Shown: piece by piece, positions 23,132-30,819 of the stretch
How the letters are laid out: each line of letters opens with the position of its first letter
Numbering within the stretch: position 1 is the first letter of the stretch
Source: a virus
Strand: one strand, 5' to 3'
DNA: 34,340 bases
Virus record (IMG/VR): IMGVR_UViG_3300028025_002804
Coordinates: 1 to 34,340 of that record
The notes under the pieces: generated by a model
The model's database searches: none
What the model was told of the DNA's origin: nothing
What the model saw: the letters and a program-made list of their open reading frames with translations, nothing else
Position numbers and translations under genes: made by a program

Positions 23132-25147
23132 CTAGTGAGCAAGGTGGCGGTCAATAGCCACTTGCACTAGGGAACGACCTAGGTGAACTAGGTCGCTGGC
23201 ATTACGGACATGGCTTACAATCTCTGCACCATGCAGGTTCTTCTCTTGCAGGTCAAGGTTGTAGTTAGCCAACCACGCTAACGAGGTAAGCACACCACCA
23301 TCTCGCATCTCTCGGATACTCTGCTCGCTTCGTTCTAGGGAGGATGCGTCCCACTCGCCATCAGTGATAACGATTAGCAACTTGATTGCACGATTGCTGT
23401 TCGCCAGCAAGCCCTGAGCATACTGCAAGGACTTCGTAGGGTTCGTGCTACCATGCACTCCGACATAGGTCATCCTGTCCCCAGCCCGTTCGTCAGGGCT
23501 GTAAATCATCATGTCGCTATCGCTATACCCAACAACACTTGTAGTGGCGTTGATTACATCCAAGGCTCTCTTGATTGCCCACATTGACTCGGAAGCCTGT
23601 CGTATCTGTCCACTCATTGAGCCAGACACATCCAGAAGCACTACTGCTTCAATGTCTGTGGCATCAGCCCTGCCGTTCTCGTAGCGGTCAAACGCTTCAT
23701 CAAACTCGCAACCCTGTTCCCAGCGAGAAGGGTTGATGCGACCAGTGTCTACTCGTCTGTGCCATGCAGGGTCAAAGTCTGCTCGTAGTCTTCTGAGTTC
23801 AGATGCAAATGCTTCTGCACCATCAACTGCTTCGGGAGATACTGGCTGTTGCTCGGCATACTTGTAGTGAGCAGGGTCAGGCAATCTCTCGCCTTCAAGC
23901 AAGATGTCTCCGTTGTAGATGTCTATGTCGTTGTTGAGTTTATCGTCAAGGCGTTCAAGGCTCTCGTCTAACTTGTTCTGCAACGCATCTTGAAGTTCCT
24001 TCTCTAACGCCTCTAACTCTTCATCAGAACTAGGGTTCTTGCTCTCGGTGTTGGTGTCTGTTGTGTGGTCATCAGCACCATCATCTGAGTCCGCTTCGCC
24101 CTCACTCTCATCATCTGAGTCTGAGTCTGAGTCTGAGTCTGAGTCATCTTCGCCCTCACTCTCGTCATCTGAGTCTGAGTCTGAGTTATCTTCGCCCTCG
24201 TCATCTGAGTCTGAGTCTGCCTCGTCATCTGAGTCATCATCCTCGTCATCTGAGTCATCACCTTCACCTGAGTCAGTGTCTTCGTCTGAGTCCCAGTCAT
24301 CCTCATCCTCATCCTCGTCATCCCAGTCCTCATCATCTGAGTCATCAGGGTTCACATCATCATAAGGTGAGTCATCCTCTTCCACATTCTCCGAAGCGTC
24401 CTTCTGCTTCTTAGAGGATAGGGGCTTGCTGTTGATGTCTGTGGTGTGTTCTGTATCAGACCTAACATCGTGTCCATGAGGGTTGTCCATGGTCAAGTCC
24501 TTAGTCAGTTCGTGATAACGAGCAACAAGGTCTTTACCTACCTCAGTGTCGGCAGGGTTGCTCATGTTCAATGCTCGGAACTGGTCAATGATGTCTTCAA
24601 GTTCTGCTACTCGGTCAGGGTAAAGGAACATGTCCCTAGCAATCTTGCGAACATTCTTGTCCAGATACTTACGACCATGGATAAGTGGGAACGCCATCTG
24701 GTAGTGGTGAGGCGTTGCCAGCAAGTAGTGGTTCATGGTCGCTTCAAACCAGTCTCGGATGCTCGGATACAGGGCTATCAACTGGCTCTCTATACGCTGG
24801 TCTTCTAGTGCGTTCCAAGCCTTAGACAAGTCTCTCTCAATGACCCAATCACGAAACTCCGAGCCAACACGAGGGCTTAGGAGGATGTGGCTAATCTCAT
24901 GCAAGGTAAGACCTTTGAGTGAAGCGACACCCTGCTTGGTAGTGAGGTCAGCGACTAGGTTCTCCTGAAACCAAATGCGGTTGGTGTCTGAGAACGCTGG
25001 TGCTGAACCAACTCTTGTGAGTTTCACACTTACAGGTCGCAAGGTGAAACTGGATGAGAATGATTGGATGACCTGAACCATACGAAGCAACCTCTCTCGG
25101 TTGCGGTCAGCCAACGCTTGCTTGTTCTGTTCCCAATGTATCTGCAT
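23132..25147 (-). CDS. VWA-domain protein with N-terminal HExxH (CobT-like partner of the MoxR ATPase)
   Basis: 671 residues. N-terminal part contains TLHEISHILL with H83-E84-x-x-H87, a zinc metallopeptidase-like motif. Residues about 265-370 are an Asp/Ser/Glu low-complexity linker (see repeat at 24104). The C-terminal von Willebrand A domain starts near 495 and has the MIDAS motif DVSGSMSG with D506. It overlaps the MoxR gene as TAATG, so the two are co-translated; MoxR-VWA pairs act together on metal centres or protein complexes (for example CobS/CobT of cobaltochelatase). The target is unknown. Confidence 0.85.
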   Translation of the reverse strand: MQIHWEQNKQALADRNRERLLRMVQVIQSFSSSFTLRPVSVKLTRVGSAPAFSDTNRIWFQENLVADLTTKQGVASLKGLTLHEISHILLSPRVGSEFRDWVIERDLSKAWNALEDQRIESQLIALYPSIRDWFEATMNHYLLATPHHYQMAFPLIHGRKYLDKNVRKIARDMFLYPDRVAELEDIIDQFRALNMSNPADTEVGKDLVARYHELTKDLTMDNPHGHDVRSDTEHTTDINSKPLSSKKQKDASENVEEDDSPYDDVNPDDSDDEDWDDEDEDEDDWDSDEDTDSGEGDDSDDEDDDSDDEADSDSDDEGEDNSDSDSDDESEGEDDSDSDSDSDSDDESEGEADSDDGADDHTTDTNTESKNPSSDEELEALEKELQDALQNKLDESLERLDDKLNNDIDIYNGDILLEGERLPDPAHYKYAEQQPVSPEAVDGAEAFASELRRLRADFDPAWHRRVDTGRINPSRWEQGCEFDEAFDRYENGRADATDIEAVVLLDVSGSMSGQIRQASESMWAIKRALDVINATTSVVGYSDSDMMIYSPDERAGDRMTYVGVHGSTNPTKSLQYAQGLLANSNRAIKLLIVITDGEWDASSLERSEQSIREMRDGGVLTSLAWLANYNLDLQEKNLHGAEIVSHVRNASDLVHLGRSLVQVAIDRHLAH
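24104..24345 (-). repeat. Ser-Asp/Glu coding low-complexity repeat
   Basis: On the + strand repeats of TCTGAG and TCATC units (for example five TGAGTC in a row near 24116-24147) encode the acidic Asp-Ser linker of the VWA protein. The hexamer runs leave open frames on other strands, which are by-products. Such tracts change length by slippage, so the linker length may vary between relatives. Confidence 0.8.
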
Positions 25148-26523
25148 TAGTTGCTCTCCTCTGTGATGTTTAGTTCCTGAGCAATGTTGCTCTTCTGTGT
25201 ATCAAGGTGCATAGCCACAGCCTCTCGTTCTTCTGGTGAGAAGTTGGCGAGGAAGCGGTTGATAGCGAACTGGTAGTTGTATGTCTTCGCTTGCTTGACG
25301 AAGTTCAACAACATACGAAGACCTACTCTGGTCTTGTGTCTTGCTGGCTCGGTCTTGGACAAGTAGCGGAGGGCTGTTGCAATCTCCAACAGGGCTGGGC
25401 TAGGTATCAACTGAGCCTCAATCTTCGGGTCATCCTCAAACTCCAACTTCACATTGAAGCGGTCAAGCAGGGCTGGGTCTTGCTGTCTTGTGCCAACATA
25501 CCTTGACCCGACATTCTGGTCTGCAATGAAGATAGTGTTTGGGTGAACAGGGATGACCTCGTTGAGTGTCTCAATCTGCAACTGCTTCTCTTCCAAGATA
25601 CCTAGGAACAGGGTTGAGTTGGCAGGAAGCATACGGCTAAACTCGTTGAGCAATACGATACCGCCATGTTTGATGATGGTGGCAAATCGTGAGTAATGCC
25701 AGTCCCAGCCACCCTTGCCATCAGGAAGCAAACGCCCCTCAGTTTCCGCCTTGGATAGTGAGCCGTCCATTTCCAAACGAACAAACGGAAGCCCCAGCAC
25801 CGAGGCTAGATTGACCACAGCCTGAGTTTTACCTACACCAGCCTCACCAGAGAACAAGAAGTTATCGCCAGAGGCAATACCACGAGTAAGCATGTCCACT
25901 TCGCCAATGCCGTCAAACTCCCGTTCAATGTGGAATGGCTTGGCAGGAACGCTGAGGTTAGCCCAAAGACGAGGTGCTTGACCAGATGTAATCATCTGTG
26001 CCACAGGTTCAGATGTTGTCCCAACACAAACATCTTCAACAGGTGTTTCAATCATGATAGGGGTGTCCTTTACGATAGCAACGGATGGTGCTTCATCAGA
26101 GCCAATGAACGCATTGCTCTTGGCGTATCTGGCTAAGTGATTAGGCTTGTGGTCAGCAGTTCTGCATACCTCACCGAACACCTCGTCAAAGGTGCTGATG
26201 TTGATGTCTGTCTGAGGCTGAACTGCACGAGCCAACTTCTGCAACAGAGTTGTAGGCTTGCCGAATAGTTGTAGGTCTCTCTCGTCATTGGCAGTCATGA
26301 AGACAGCGACAGGTTTGCCAAGCACGACATCCTTCTCGGCTTCAAGCCAAAGGTCAGCACGACCTAGACGGGACACTGGAAGCCATGCCCCAGCAGAGCC
26401 TCGCATCTTGGTTTCGTTGCCAAGAACACGAGTAAAGATAAACGGCTCGTCTCCACTAGGGATGACGGCAGTTTGGCGAATACCATGACTATCATGGTGA
26501 GATTGCATGATTACTGCATACAT
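25147..26523 (-). CDS. MoxR-family AAA+ ATPase
   Basis: 458 residues. A roughly 200-residue N-terminal part precedes the AAA+ domain: Walker A GEAGVGKT at 226-233, Walker-B-like GIVLLNEF about 282-289 (Asn where Asp is usual before Glu), sensor segment TIFIADQNVG, and GTRQQDPALLDRF typical of MoxR and CobS-like ATPases. It works as a hexamer that remodels a partner, here probably the VWA protein encoded next to it. Unit is started by repeat 2 with GAGGAGG before the ATG. Confidence 0.87.
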   Translation of the reverse strand: MYAVIMQSHHDSHGIRQTAVIPSGDEPFIFTRVLGNETKMRGSAGAWLPVSRLGRADLWLEAEKDVVLGKPVAVFMTANDERDLQLFGKPTTLLQKLARAVQPQTDINISTFDEVFGEVCRTADHKPNHLARYAKSNAFIGSDEAPSVAIVKDTPIMIETPVEDVCVGTTSEPVAQMITSGQAPRLWANLSVPAKPFHIEREFDGIGEVDMLTRGIASGDNFLFSGEAGVGKTQAVVNLASVLGLPFVRLEMDGSLSKAETEGRLLPDGKGGWDWHYSRFATIIKHGGIVLLNEFSRMLPANSTLFLGILEEKQLQIETLNEVIPVHPNTIFIADQNVGSRYVGTRQQDPALLDRFNVKLEFEDDPKIEAQLIPSPALLEIATALRYLSKTEPARHKTRVGLRMLLNFVKQAKTYNYQFAINRFLANFSPEEREAVAMHLDTQKSNIAQELNITEESN

Positions 26524-26556
26524 ACTTTGCCTCCTCAGGCTGATTGGTGTTGCTTC

Positions 26557-26596
26557 ACTATAAGGTCAGGACACTAACAGGTTGTTAGTTCCCAAA
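26557..26596 (-). promoter_or_regulatory. palindromic promoter repeat 2
   Basis: Core 26573-26589 (GGT centre), -10-like TATAGT at 26562-26557 (- strand). Leads into GAGGAGG and the MoxR/VWA unit. The gene upstream (26597) ends just outside the repeat with TAG rather than inside it. Confidence 0.8.
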
Positions 26597-27088
26597 CTAT
26601 TCCGTCCAGATGTAGTCATAACTTGTAGGTGCTACACCTGTGTCTTCTTCCCAACCGAACTGCGAATACCATGCGTAGTTCTTACATAGCAACGCTTGTC
26701 GGTGTGAAGAAGTTATGCTGTCCAACAGGTCTCCTTTATCCATCCATGACGGAAGAGGTGTTGGTTGTTCATCTCTTACGAGATTGAGGGTCAAGGCTCG
26801 TTCATAAGTGCGTTCAGCCTTGTCGTAGATAGTGGATTTATACCCACGAGACTTCCATTCAATGACCATAGCCCCAATGTATTCAAGCAAAGCGTCCTCG
26901 TGTCCTCGCCACATCTTTACGGCAGGGTGATTACGCCAGCCCTTAGGCTCTCGTCTGTTGCCCTCAGGGTCAAGAGCAAGGTTGGTCATCATAATCTGCC
27001 AGCCCTCTAAGGCTTGCTTGTTCAAGCGTTGGTTGTCCAACACTGAGGCAACCTTAGTGAAGTCAGCATACGGAAGAAATGTCTGCAT
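26597..27088 (-). CDS. MSMEG_6728-like pyrimidine dimer DNA glycosylase family protein
   Basis: 163 residues with the family's N-terminal MQTFLPYADFTKVASVLDNQ, R-L-N-K-Q, the GWRNHPAVKMWRGHEDALLEY segment at 50-71 and a C-terminal SHRQALLCKN stretch. This is the actinobacterial family related to T4 endonuclease V (pyrimidine dimer glycosylase); it would repair UV lesions in phage DNA, although family activity is inferred from relatedness. ATG at 27088 starts right after the TAA of the preceding gene, next to a half-palindrome. Confidence 0.82.
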   Translation of the reverse strand: MQTFLPYADFTKVASVLDNQRLNKQALEGWQIMMTNLALDPEGNRREPKGWRNHPAVKMWRGHEDALLEYIGAMVIEWKSRGYKSTIYDKAERTYERALTLNLVRDEQPTPLPSWMDKGDLLDSITSSHRQALLCKNYAWYSQFGWEEDTGVAPTSYDYIWTE

Positions 27089-27101
27089 TGTTAGTTCCCA
27101 A
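27088..27101 (-). promoter_or_regulatory. half-palindrome at a gene junction
   Basis: The + strand TTGTTAGTTCCCAA matches the right half of the promoter repeat, but no left half or -10 follows. It carries the -GN TAA end of the gene at 27091. Probably a remnant of a lost cassette boundary or a fusion of two cassettes. Confidence 0.5.
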
Positions 27102-27336
27102 CTTCATTAGGCTCGTCATAGGTTTCCTCAGGGTGAAGTGAGTTGCCCTCGCTATCAGCGAGACCCGTCTCTTCTGTCCAGAACTCAGGCAGGAAGTCAG
27201 CGTTATCGTCTATTAGTTCCCAATAATCTCCATGACCTGTCTCTGCTACGAGTTGGATAGCCTCAACAGCATTACTCGCTTCTACCTCTGTTTGATACCA
27301 GATTGTAGCCTTCTGTTGCACCTTGTATGTAGCCAT
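27091..27336 (-). CDS. small acidic EVEA-type protein, 81 aa
   Basis: Starts MATYKVQQKATIWYQTEVEA and continues with SNAVEAIQLVAETG, aligning with the protein at 28876 (YRIQQKATIWYETRVEADTPEQAIDKI): clear paralogues. Acidic Trp/Asp-rich second half. Start at the TAATG junction (27336), not at an upstream ATG. Ends EVGN from the half-palindrome. Confidence 0.7.
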   Translation of the reverse strand: MATYKVQQKATIWYQTEVEASNAVEAIQLVAETGHGDYWELIDDNADFLPEFWTEETGLADSEGNSLHPEETYDEPNEVGN

Positions 27337-27587
27337 TACTTCACCAACTGCCAAGTCAAATCGTCTAGCACTCTATCAAGTGATAGTTGGTTCTTGTCTA
27401 GCCACGCCTCAAAGTCTTCTGTGAGTGTCTGCTCAACAATGTCGTAGCCGTCATGGTCAGTGTGAGTGAGGATTACATGTTGCTCTTGACCCTGCCACTC
27501 AAAGTCAATGTCTCTTGTCCATGCTGTGTATTCATGGTCAAACAATGTGATTGTGATTGCTTGTGCTACTTCCTGCTCTGTAAGCAT
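27336..27587 (-). CDS. hypothetical protein, 83 aa; paralogue of the next gene upstream
   Basis: IDFEWQGQEQHVILTHTDHD then EQTLTEDFEAWLDKNQLSLD resemble SVWFKWRGTKQSCFMQVEDG and ETTYTDEFQEWLDEHLDEYD in the protein at 27587. So a tandem duplication. Predicted strand-turn-helix fold. TAATG start. Unrecognised. Confidence 0.65.
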   Translation of the reverse strand: MLTEQEVAQAITITLFDHEYTAWTRDIDFEWQGQEQHVILTHTDHDGYDIVEQTLTEDFEAWLDKNQLSLDRVLDDLTWQLVK

Positions 27588-27901
27588 TAGTTGTCCTCCT
27601 CGTCAAAGGTGATGTCGTATGAAGCAGGGATTAGATTGCCTACATCAAACATGTATTCAAGGCTGTCGTATTCGTCCAAGTGTTCGTCTAGCCACTCTTG
27701 GAACTCGTCAGTGTAGGTGGTCTCGGTGATTAGCCAATAGCCGTCTTCAACTTGCATGAAGCAAGACTGCTTAGTGCCACGCCACTTGAACCAGACACTT
27801 CTGCCAATGTTGCTACCCAACCAATCGCCCTCAATCCTAGTGAGAACTACATCAGGTATGAAGTCGTTGTTGTTTGGTGGTTCGTATTCGTAGTGTTTCA
27901 T
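27587..27901 (-). CDS. hypothetical acidic protein, 104 aa
   Basis: Start at 27901 follows GAGGAGG; an ATG at 27928 further up lies in the -10/leader of repeat 3 and is not used. Shares the F-x-W-x-G...EF-x-x-WLD core with the gene at 27336. Ends DEEDN at the TAATG junction. Unrecognised. Confidence 0.7.
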   Translation of the reverse strand: MKHYEYEPPNNNDFIPDVVLTRIEGDWLGSNIGRSVWFKWRGTKQSCFMQVEDGYWLITETTYTDEFQEWLDEHLDEYDSLEYMFDVGNLIPASYDITFDEEDN

Positions 27902-27926
27902 GTTTGCCTCCTCAGGCTGTCGTTTC

Positions 27927-27966
27927 ATTACAGGGTCAGGACACTAACACCTTGTTAGTTCCCAAA
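27927..27966 (-). promoter_or_regulatory. palindromic promoter repeat 3
   Basis: Core 27943-27959 with CCT centre instead of GGT; -10-like TGTAAT at 27932-27927. Drives the 27901 to 26597 unit. The stop of the upstream gene (27955) lies in the palindrome. Confidence 0.8.
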
Positions 27967-28203
27967 AGTTTCCTCAGCAATCTCGCTAACGATTGTGAAA
28001 TCAAACTCATCATTGTTCGGGTCAAAGGCTCGCTGGAACTCAGCCTCGTCCTGAAAGTAGAACCATACACGCTGGTCAAAGCCGTCATGCTTGGACAAGT
28101 CCTCATACAACTCAGGGTCGTTGAGGATAACAACCATAGCGTCAGTATCGCCAGCCACTTCCTCATCTTTCCAGATGTATTCCACCCAAGTAGTTCTCTC
28201 CAT
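27955..28203 (-). CDS. hypothetical acidic protein, 82 aa
   Basis: Rich in Asp, Glu, Phe and Trp (VEYIWKDEEVAGDTDAMVV; QDEAEFQRAFDPNNDEF). C-terminal TFGN-TAA is read from repeat 3. TAATG start. Unrecognised; one of the acidic proteins of this strand. Confidence 0.65.
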   Translation of the reverse strand: MERTTWVEYIWKDEEVAGDTDAMVVILNDPELYEDLSKHDGFDQRVWFYFQDEAEFQRAFDPNNDEFDFTIVSEIAEETFGN

Positions 28204-28442
28204 TAGTTCTCCTCCACAACCTCAATGGTAATCATGCTGTAAAGTTCATCACGATTTACGCCATTGTTGATAATCTCCCATAGTTCGTTTCGTAGGAGAG
28301 TAATGAGTTGTGTCTTAGGTCTAGGCACAAAGTCTTCGTCTTTGTCCTCGTCCTCAATCTCGTATTCATCTTCCCAATCAAGATAGTTGTTCTCGTCAGG
28401 AGTGTATTCAGCAAATACACCAACACGATAAGTTTTAGCCAT
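28203..28442 (-). CDS. hypothetical acidic protein, 79 aa
   Basis: A YLDWEDEYEIEDEDKDED segment makes it very acidic; then PRPKTQLITLLRNELWEII, a helix. Ends VVEEN at the TAATG junction. Unrecognised. Confidence 0.65.
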   Translation of the reverse strand: MAKTYRVGVFAEYTPDENNYLDWEDEYEIEDEDKDEDFVPRPKTQLITLLRNELWEIINNGVNRDELYSMITIEVVEEN

Positions 28443-28876
28443 TAGTTAGCCTCCTTAGGCTTGATTGTGTTTCCCCAGAAGTCAATGACTTCACCTAGGG
28501 TTGTTGCTTGGTCAAAGATTGAGTTGATGTCTATGATAATCTCCTCGCCCTTGCTGTTGATAGCAACTGCTATGCCATTGAAGTAGCGTAGTTTTTCGTT
28601 GCCTACCTCTTGAATAATCGCTACGGAGTTCTCTTGGAGGTGTCTAGCAAAGATAGCCGTCCATTCAATCTCATCTCCGTCAGCATCTTCGGTGTAGTAA
28701 TCGCACCAAGGGAAACTGCCGTCTTCACCTGTATCAGCAACGAACAGAGCAACGAACTCAGGGTTATCGTCCCTGCTTACAACTTCCAACGGGTAGTTTG
28801 CTACCTCGTTCTTGAACGCTTCAATGTCTTTGACCTTGAAGTAGTTGGTTCTCGCATTAGCGTAATAGTTAGCCAT
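28442..28876 (-). CDS. phage hypothetical protein, 144 aa (MANYYANARTNYF type)
   Basis: Start at 28876 (TAATG) rather than an upstream ATG at 28915. Begins MANYYANARTNYFKVKDIEAF; the last part (EKLRYFNGIAVAINSKGEEI) is strand-rich. Similar YY-x-x-AR-x-NYF proteins are a family I recall from phages and plasmids, with no known function. Acidic throughout, alpha/beta fold. Ends KPKEAN. Confidence 0.72.
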   Translation of the reverse strand: MANYYANARTNYFKVKDIEAFKNEVANYPLEVVSRDDNPEFVALFVADTGEDGSFPWCDYYTEDADGDEIEWTAIFARHLQENSVAIIQEVGNEKLRYFNGIAVAINSKGEEIIIDINSIFDQATTLGEVIDFWGNTIKPKEAN

Positions 28877-29073
28877 TAGAACTCGCCTTCTTCCTCGTTC
28901 TCGTCCTGCCACCAAAACTCGTCTTGGAAGTCAGTTGTATCTATGACTTGCCACCAATCTAAGTCAAGGTTGGTTTCAGGGTCTCGTATTTTGTCTATTG
29001 CCTGTTCTGGTGTGTCTGCTTCAACACGAGTTTCATACCAGATTGTAGCCTTTTGCTGTATTCGGTATTCCAT
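28876..29073 (-). CDS. small acidic EVEA-type protein, 65 aa
   Basis: MEYRIQQKATIWYETRVEADTPEQAIDKI matches the paralogue at 27091. The C-terminal half is Trp-, Asp- and Glu-rich (LDWWQVIDTTDFQDEFWW). First gene after repeat 4, with AGGAGG before the ATG. Confidence 0.7.
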   Translation of the reverse strand: MEYRIQQKATIWYETRVEADTPEQAIDKIRDPETNLDLDWWQVIDTTDFQDEFWWQDENEEEGEF

Positions 29074-29097
29074 GTCTGCCTCCTTAGCAGTTGTTTC

Positions 29098-29136
29098 ATC
29101 ATAAGGTCAGGACACTAACAGGTTATTAGTTCCCAA
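29098..29136 (-). promoter_or_regulatory. palindromic promoter repeat 4
   Basis: Core 29114-29130; GGT centre, with TATTAGT (one change) in the right half. -10-like TATGAT at 29103-29098. Leads to the 28876-27955 unit. The upstream gene's stop lies at 29126-29128 inside the palindrome. Confidence 0.78.
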
Positions 29137-29251
29137 GTTCTTCGTGTGTTCGTGATACATCTTTGTTCGTGGCATAGCAGTTGTAGCAGGTGTAGCCGTC
29201 TTCTATGAGGTCATCATCTAGTTCGGCACAATGGCAAGTTGTATCTTCCAT
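29126..29251 (-). CDS. small Cys-containing protein, 41 aa
   Basis: TAATG start with GGAGAAC. CHC at 6-8 and CYNC at 22-25 (TCHCAELDDD; YTCYNCYATN) suggest a small zinc site. Ends LGN-TAA within repeat 4. Unrecognised. Confidence 0.6.
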   Translation of the reverse strand: MEDTTCHCAELDDDLIEDGYTCYNCYATNKDVSRTHEELGN

Positions 29252-29607
29252 TAGTTCTCCTTTACTTCTTCAAGCGTCCCAACACAAACATCACAAGTGC
29301 CTTGGCACTCAGGTAGATAGGGGTCAGGCTTAGTCAGCACTCTAACTCTTTGAACATACATGCTGTCCAAAGATTGCTCGCCATGGCAAGACGGACATAG
29401 TAATCTGCCGTCAGTTGTAAGTGTGTTCTCGCCAAAGAAACGCCAGCAATCGCCACACTCCCAAGCATAGACAAGGTAGTCAGCCTCAGCCTCGTAGGTC
29501 TCAAACTTATACAGGTCTTCGTCATGGTGAGGACAGACGGCATAGTAATCAGGTGAGACATCATCAAATGAAACTTCTGTATTACAGCGATTACAATAGG
29601 TAGCCAT
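29251..29607 (-). CDS. multi-zinc-ribbon protein, 118 aa
   Basis: Cys pairs CNRC near 5, CPHH, CGDC at 51-54, CPSC at 71-74 and CDVC near 106 give at least two zinc ribbons. Acidic linkers. Start at 29607 (TAATG) rather than the upstream ATG at 29676. The VCVGT segment is encoded by a 15-base motif (29276-29290) found at other places in the window. Ends VKEN. Confidence 0.7.
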   Translation of the reverse strand: MATYCNRCNTEVSFDDVSPDYYAVCPHHDEDLYKFETYEAEADYLVYAWECGDCWRFFGENTLTTDGRLLCPSCHGEQSLDSMYVQRVRVLTKPDPYLPECQGTCDVCVGTLEEVKEN

Positions 29608-30029
29608 TAGTTGTTCTCCTCTGTGTAGTAGCAATCTTCGCATGACTTGTCTTCTCTTATGGTGAGGTGTTCGCATGACCCAAGGTGGATTGCTCGTTCT
29701 ACTGCCTCGGTGATGTTGCCAAAGATTTCATCACTCATGTCCATACACAACTCGTCATGGCATACCTCAAACCAAGGGTTGTTGTCCCAGAGCAACACGA
29801 GGCTATCACTAGCCTCAGCCACCTTATCGTCAGTGTCTAAGCCAACGCTGATGAAGTCGCTAGTGTATCGCAGGGTGTGTTCTTCGCCACTAGGGTCGGT
29901 GTAATAAACTCTCATCTCCCCAGCACGATAGACTTTGTAGCCATTACCCTCAGCCTCGTCCCACACTACTTCCATGTCGTGAGACCAAGTGTAAAAGATG
30001 TCGGTCTGTTGTTCAGGATTACCAATCAT
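29607..30029 (-). CDS. hypothetical acidic protein with C-terminal Cys, 140 aa
   Basis: Strand-rich N-terminal half (IFYTWSHDMEVVWDEAEG; YYTDPSGEEHTLRYTSDFISV); helical C-terminal half with CHDELCMDM and SCEDCYY cysteines. First gene after repeat 5, with GAGGAGG. Unrecognised. Confidence 0.7.
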   Translation of the reverse strand: MIGNPEQQTDIFYTWSHDMEVVWDEAEGNGYKVYRAGEMRVYYTDPSGEEHTLRYTSDFISVGLDTDDKVAEASDSLVLLWDNNPWFEVCHDELCMDMSDEIFGNITEAVERAIHLGSCEHLTIREDKSCEDCYYTEENN

Positions 30030-30046
30030 GTTTGCCTCCTCAGGTC

Positions 30047-30086
30047 ATTACAGGGTCAGGACACTAACACCTTGTTAGTTCCCAAA
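30047..30086 (-). promoter_or_regulatory. palindromic promoter repeat 5
   Basis: Core 30063-30079 with CCT centre; -10-like TGTAAT at 30052-30047, as in repeat 3. Leads to the 29607-29126 unit. The upstream stop (30075-30077) lies in the palindrome. Confidence 0.8.
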
Positions 30087-30263
30087 GGCTAAGAGATACT
30101 TACTTGCGAACGCCTCAGCCTCAGTAGGTGTATCGCATTGTTCGTGGAAGTCCCATACGAACTCTAAACCTCCGTTAGACCTCCGTCTATACAACGCCCA
30201 GCCACCAGCCCCGTTCCATTGAAGAACGAGGTCAGGTCTAGCGAGGATAGTGTAGCCCTCCAT
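30075..30263 (-). CDS. hypothetical protein, 62 aa
   Basis: Compact strand-rich start (YTILARPDLVLQWNGAGGWALYRRR), then helix (TPTEAEAFASKYLL) and AFGN-TAA read from repeat 5. TAATG start. Less acidic than its neighbours. Unrecognised. Confidence 0.65.
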   Translation of the reverse strand: MEGYTILARPDLVLQWNGAGGWALYRRRSNGGLEFVWDFHEQCDTPTEAEAFASKYLLAFGN

Positions 30264-30442
30264 TAGATTTCCTCTACCATGATGTCCCAGCGTCTATGAG
30301 TGAGGTCAATGCCCTCTTCGTCAAGGATACGAGACACTGCCAGCAACGCTAGGTCGTAATCGTCAATGTCTTCCTTGTCGCTATCAACGCTAGTTATAAA
30401 AGTGGTGCTGTCTGTGATTAGTGAGACGGAATAAGTCCTCAT
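30263..30442 (-). CDS. small acidic protein, 59 aa
   Basis: MRTYSVSLITDSTTFITSV then a helical DSDKEDIDDYDLALLAVSRIL and a short strand. TAATG at both ends, good coupling. Layout resembles the strand-helix EVEA proteins but similarity is weak. Unrecognised. Confidence 0.6.
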   Translation of the reverse strand: MRTYSVSLITDSTTFITSVDSDKEDIDDYDLALLAVSRILDEEGIDLTHRRWDIMVEEI

Positions 30443-30819
30443 TAGTTCTCCTCTGTGATGTAGGTGATTGCTTTGCTGATTGCCTCAGGGATTGTATTGC
30501 CCCAAGCCTCTTGTAAGAGTTCTTTGTCTGTATCGTAGATACTTGCCCTAAAATCGTTAGGGTTTTCGCTTACCAAATCAACCCAGATACTTACGCCCTC
30601 CAAAACGAACTTGTAGTCGTTGGTTGCTAGGTCAGGCTCGTCCTCTTCGTCTTCAACCTCTACGGACATAGCCTTAGCATAACTTTCCCACTCTTTTTCA
30701 GGGTCGTTTATCCAATCGTTAGCCTCTTGCTCAGTATCAAATGTTGGAGACCAACTTACAGGTATCCAGCCATAGCCAGACCCGTAATCTACATACACTT
30801 TCCAAACTACCTTGCTCAT
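30442..30819 (-). CDS. hypothetical acidic protein, 125 aa
   Basis: N-terminal strands VVWKVYVDYGSGYGWIPVSW, helix EQEANDWINDPEKEW, acidic linker EVEDEEDEPD, then a second strand region and helix (GNTIPEAISKAITYITEEN). TAATG at both ends. Unrecognised. Confidence 0.68.
   Translation of the reverse strand: MSKVVWKVYVDYGSGYGWIPVSWSPTFDTEQEANDWINDPEKEWESYAKAMSVEVEDEEDEPDLATNDYKFVLEGVSIWVDLVSENPNDFRASIYDTDKELLQEAWGNTIPEAISKAITYITEEN

Noticed and set aside
24013-24414. Ser-, Met- or His-rich genes on either strand in this stretch
   Set aside because: They are other-frame readings of the Asp/Ser repeat of the VWA gene, with no RBS and hexamer-periodic sequence.
27210-27222. Extra half-palindrome TATTAGTTCCCAA inside the gene at 27091
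   Set aside because: It codes the WELID stretch in frame, has no partner half or -10, and may be chance; not counted as a repeat.
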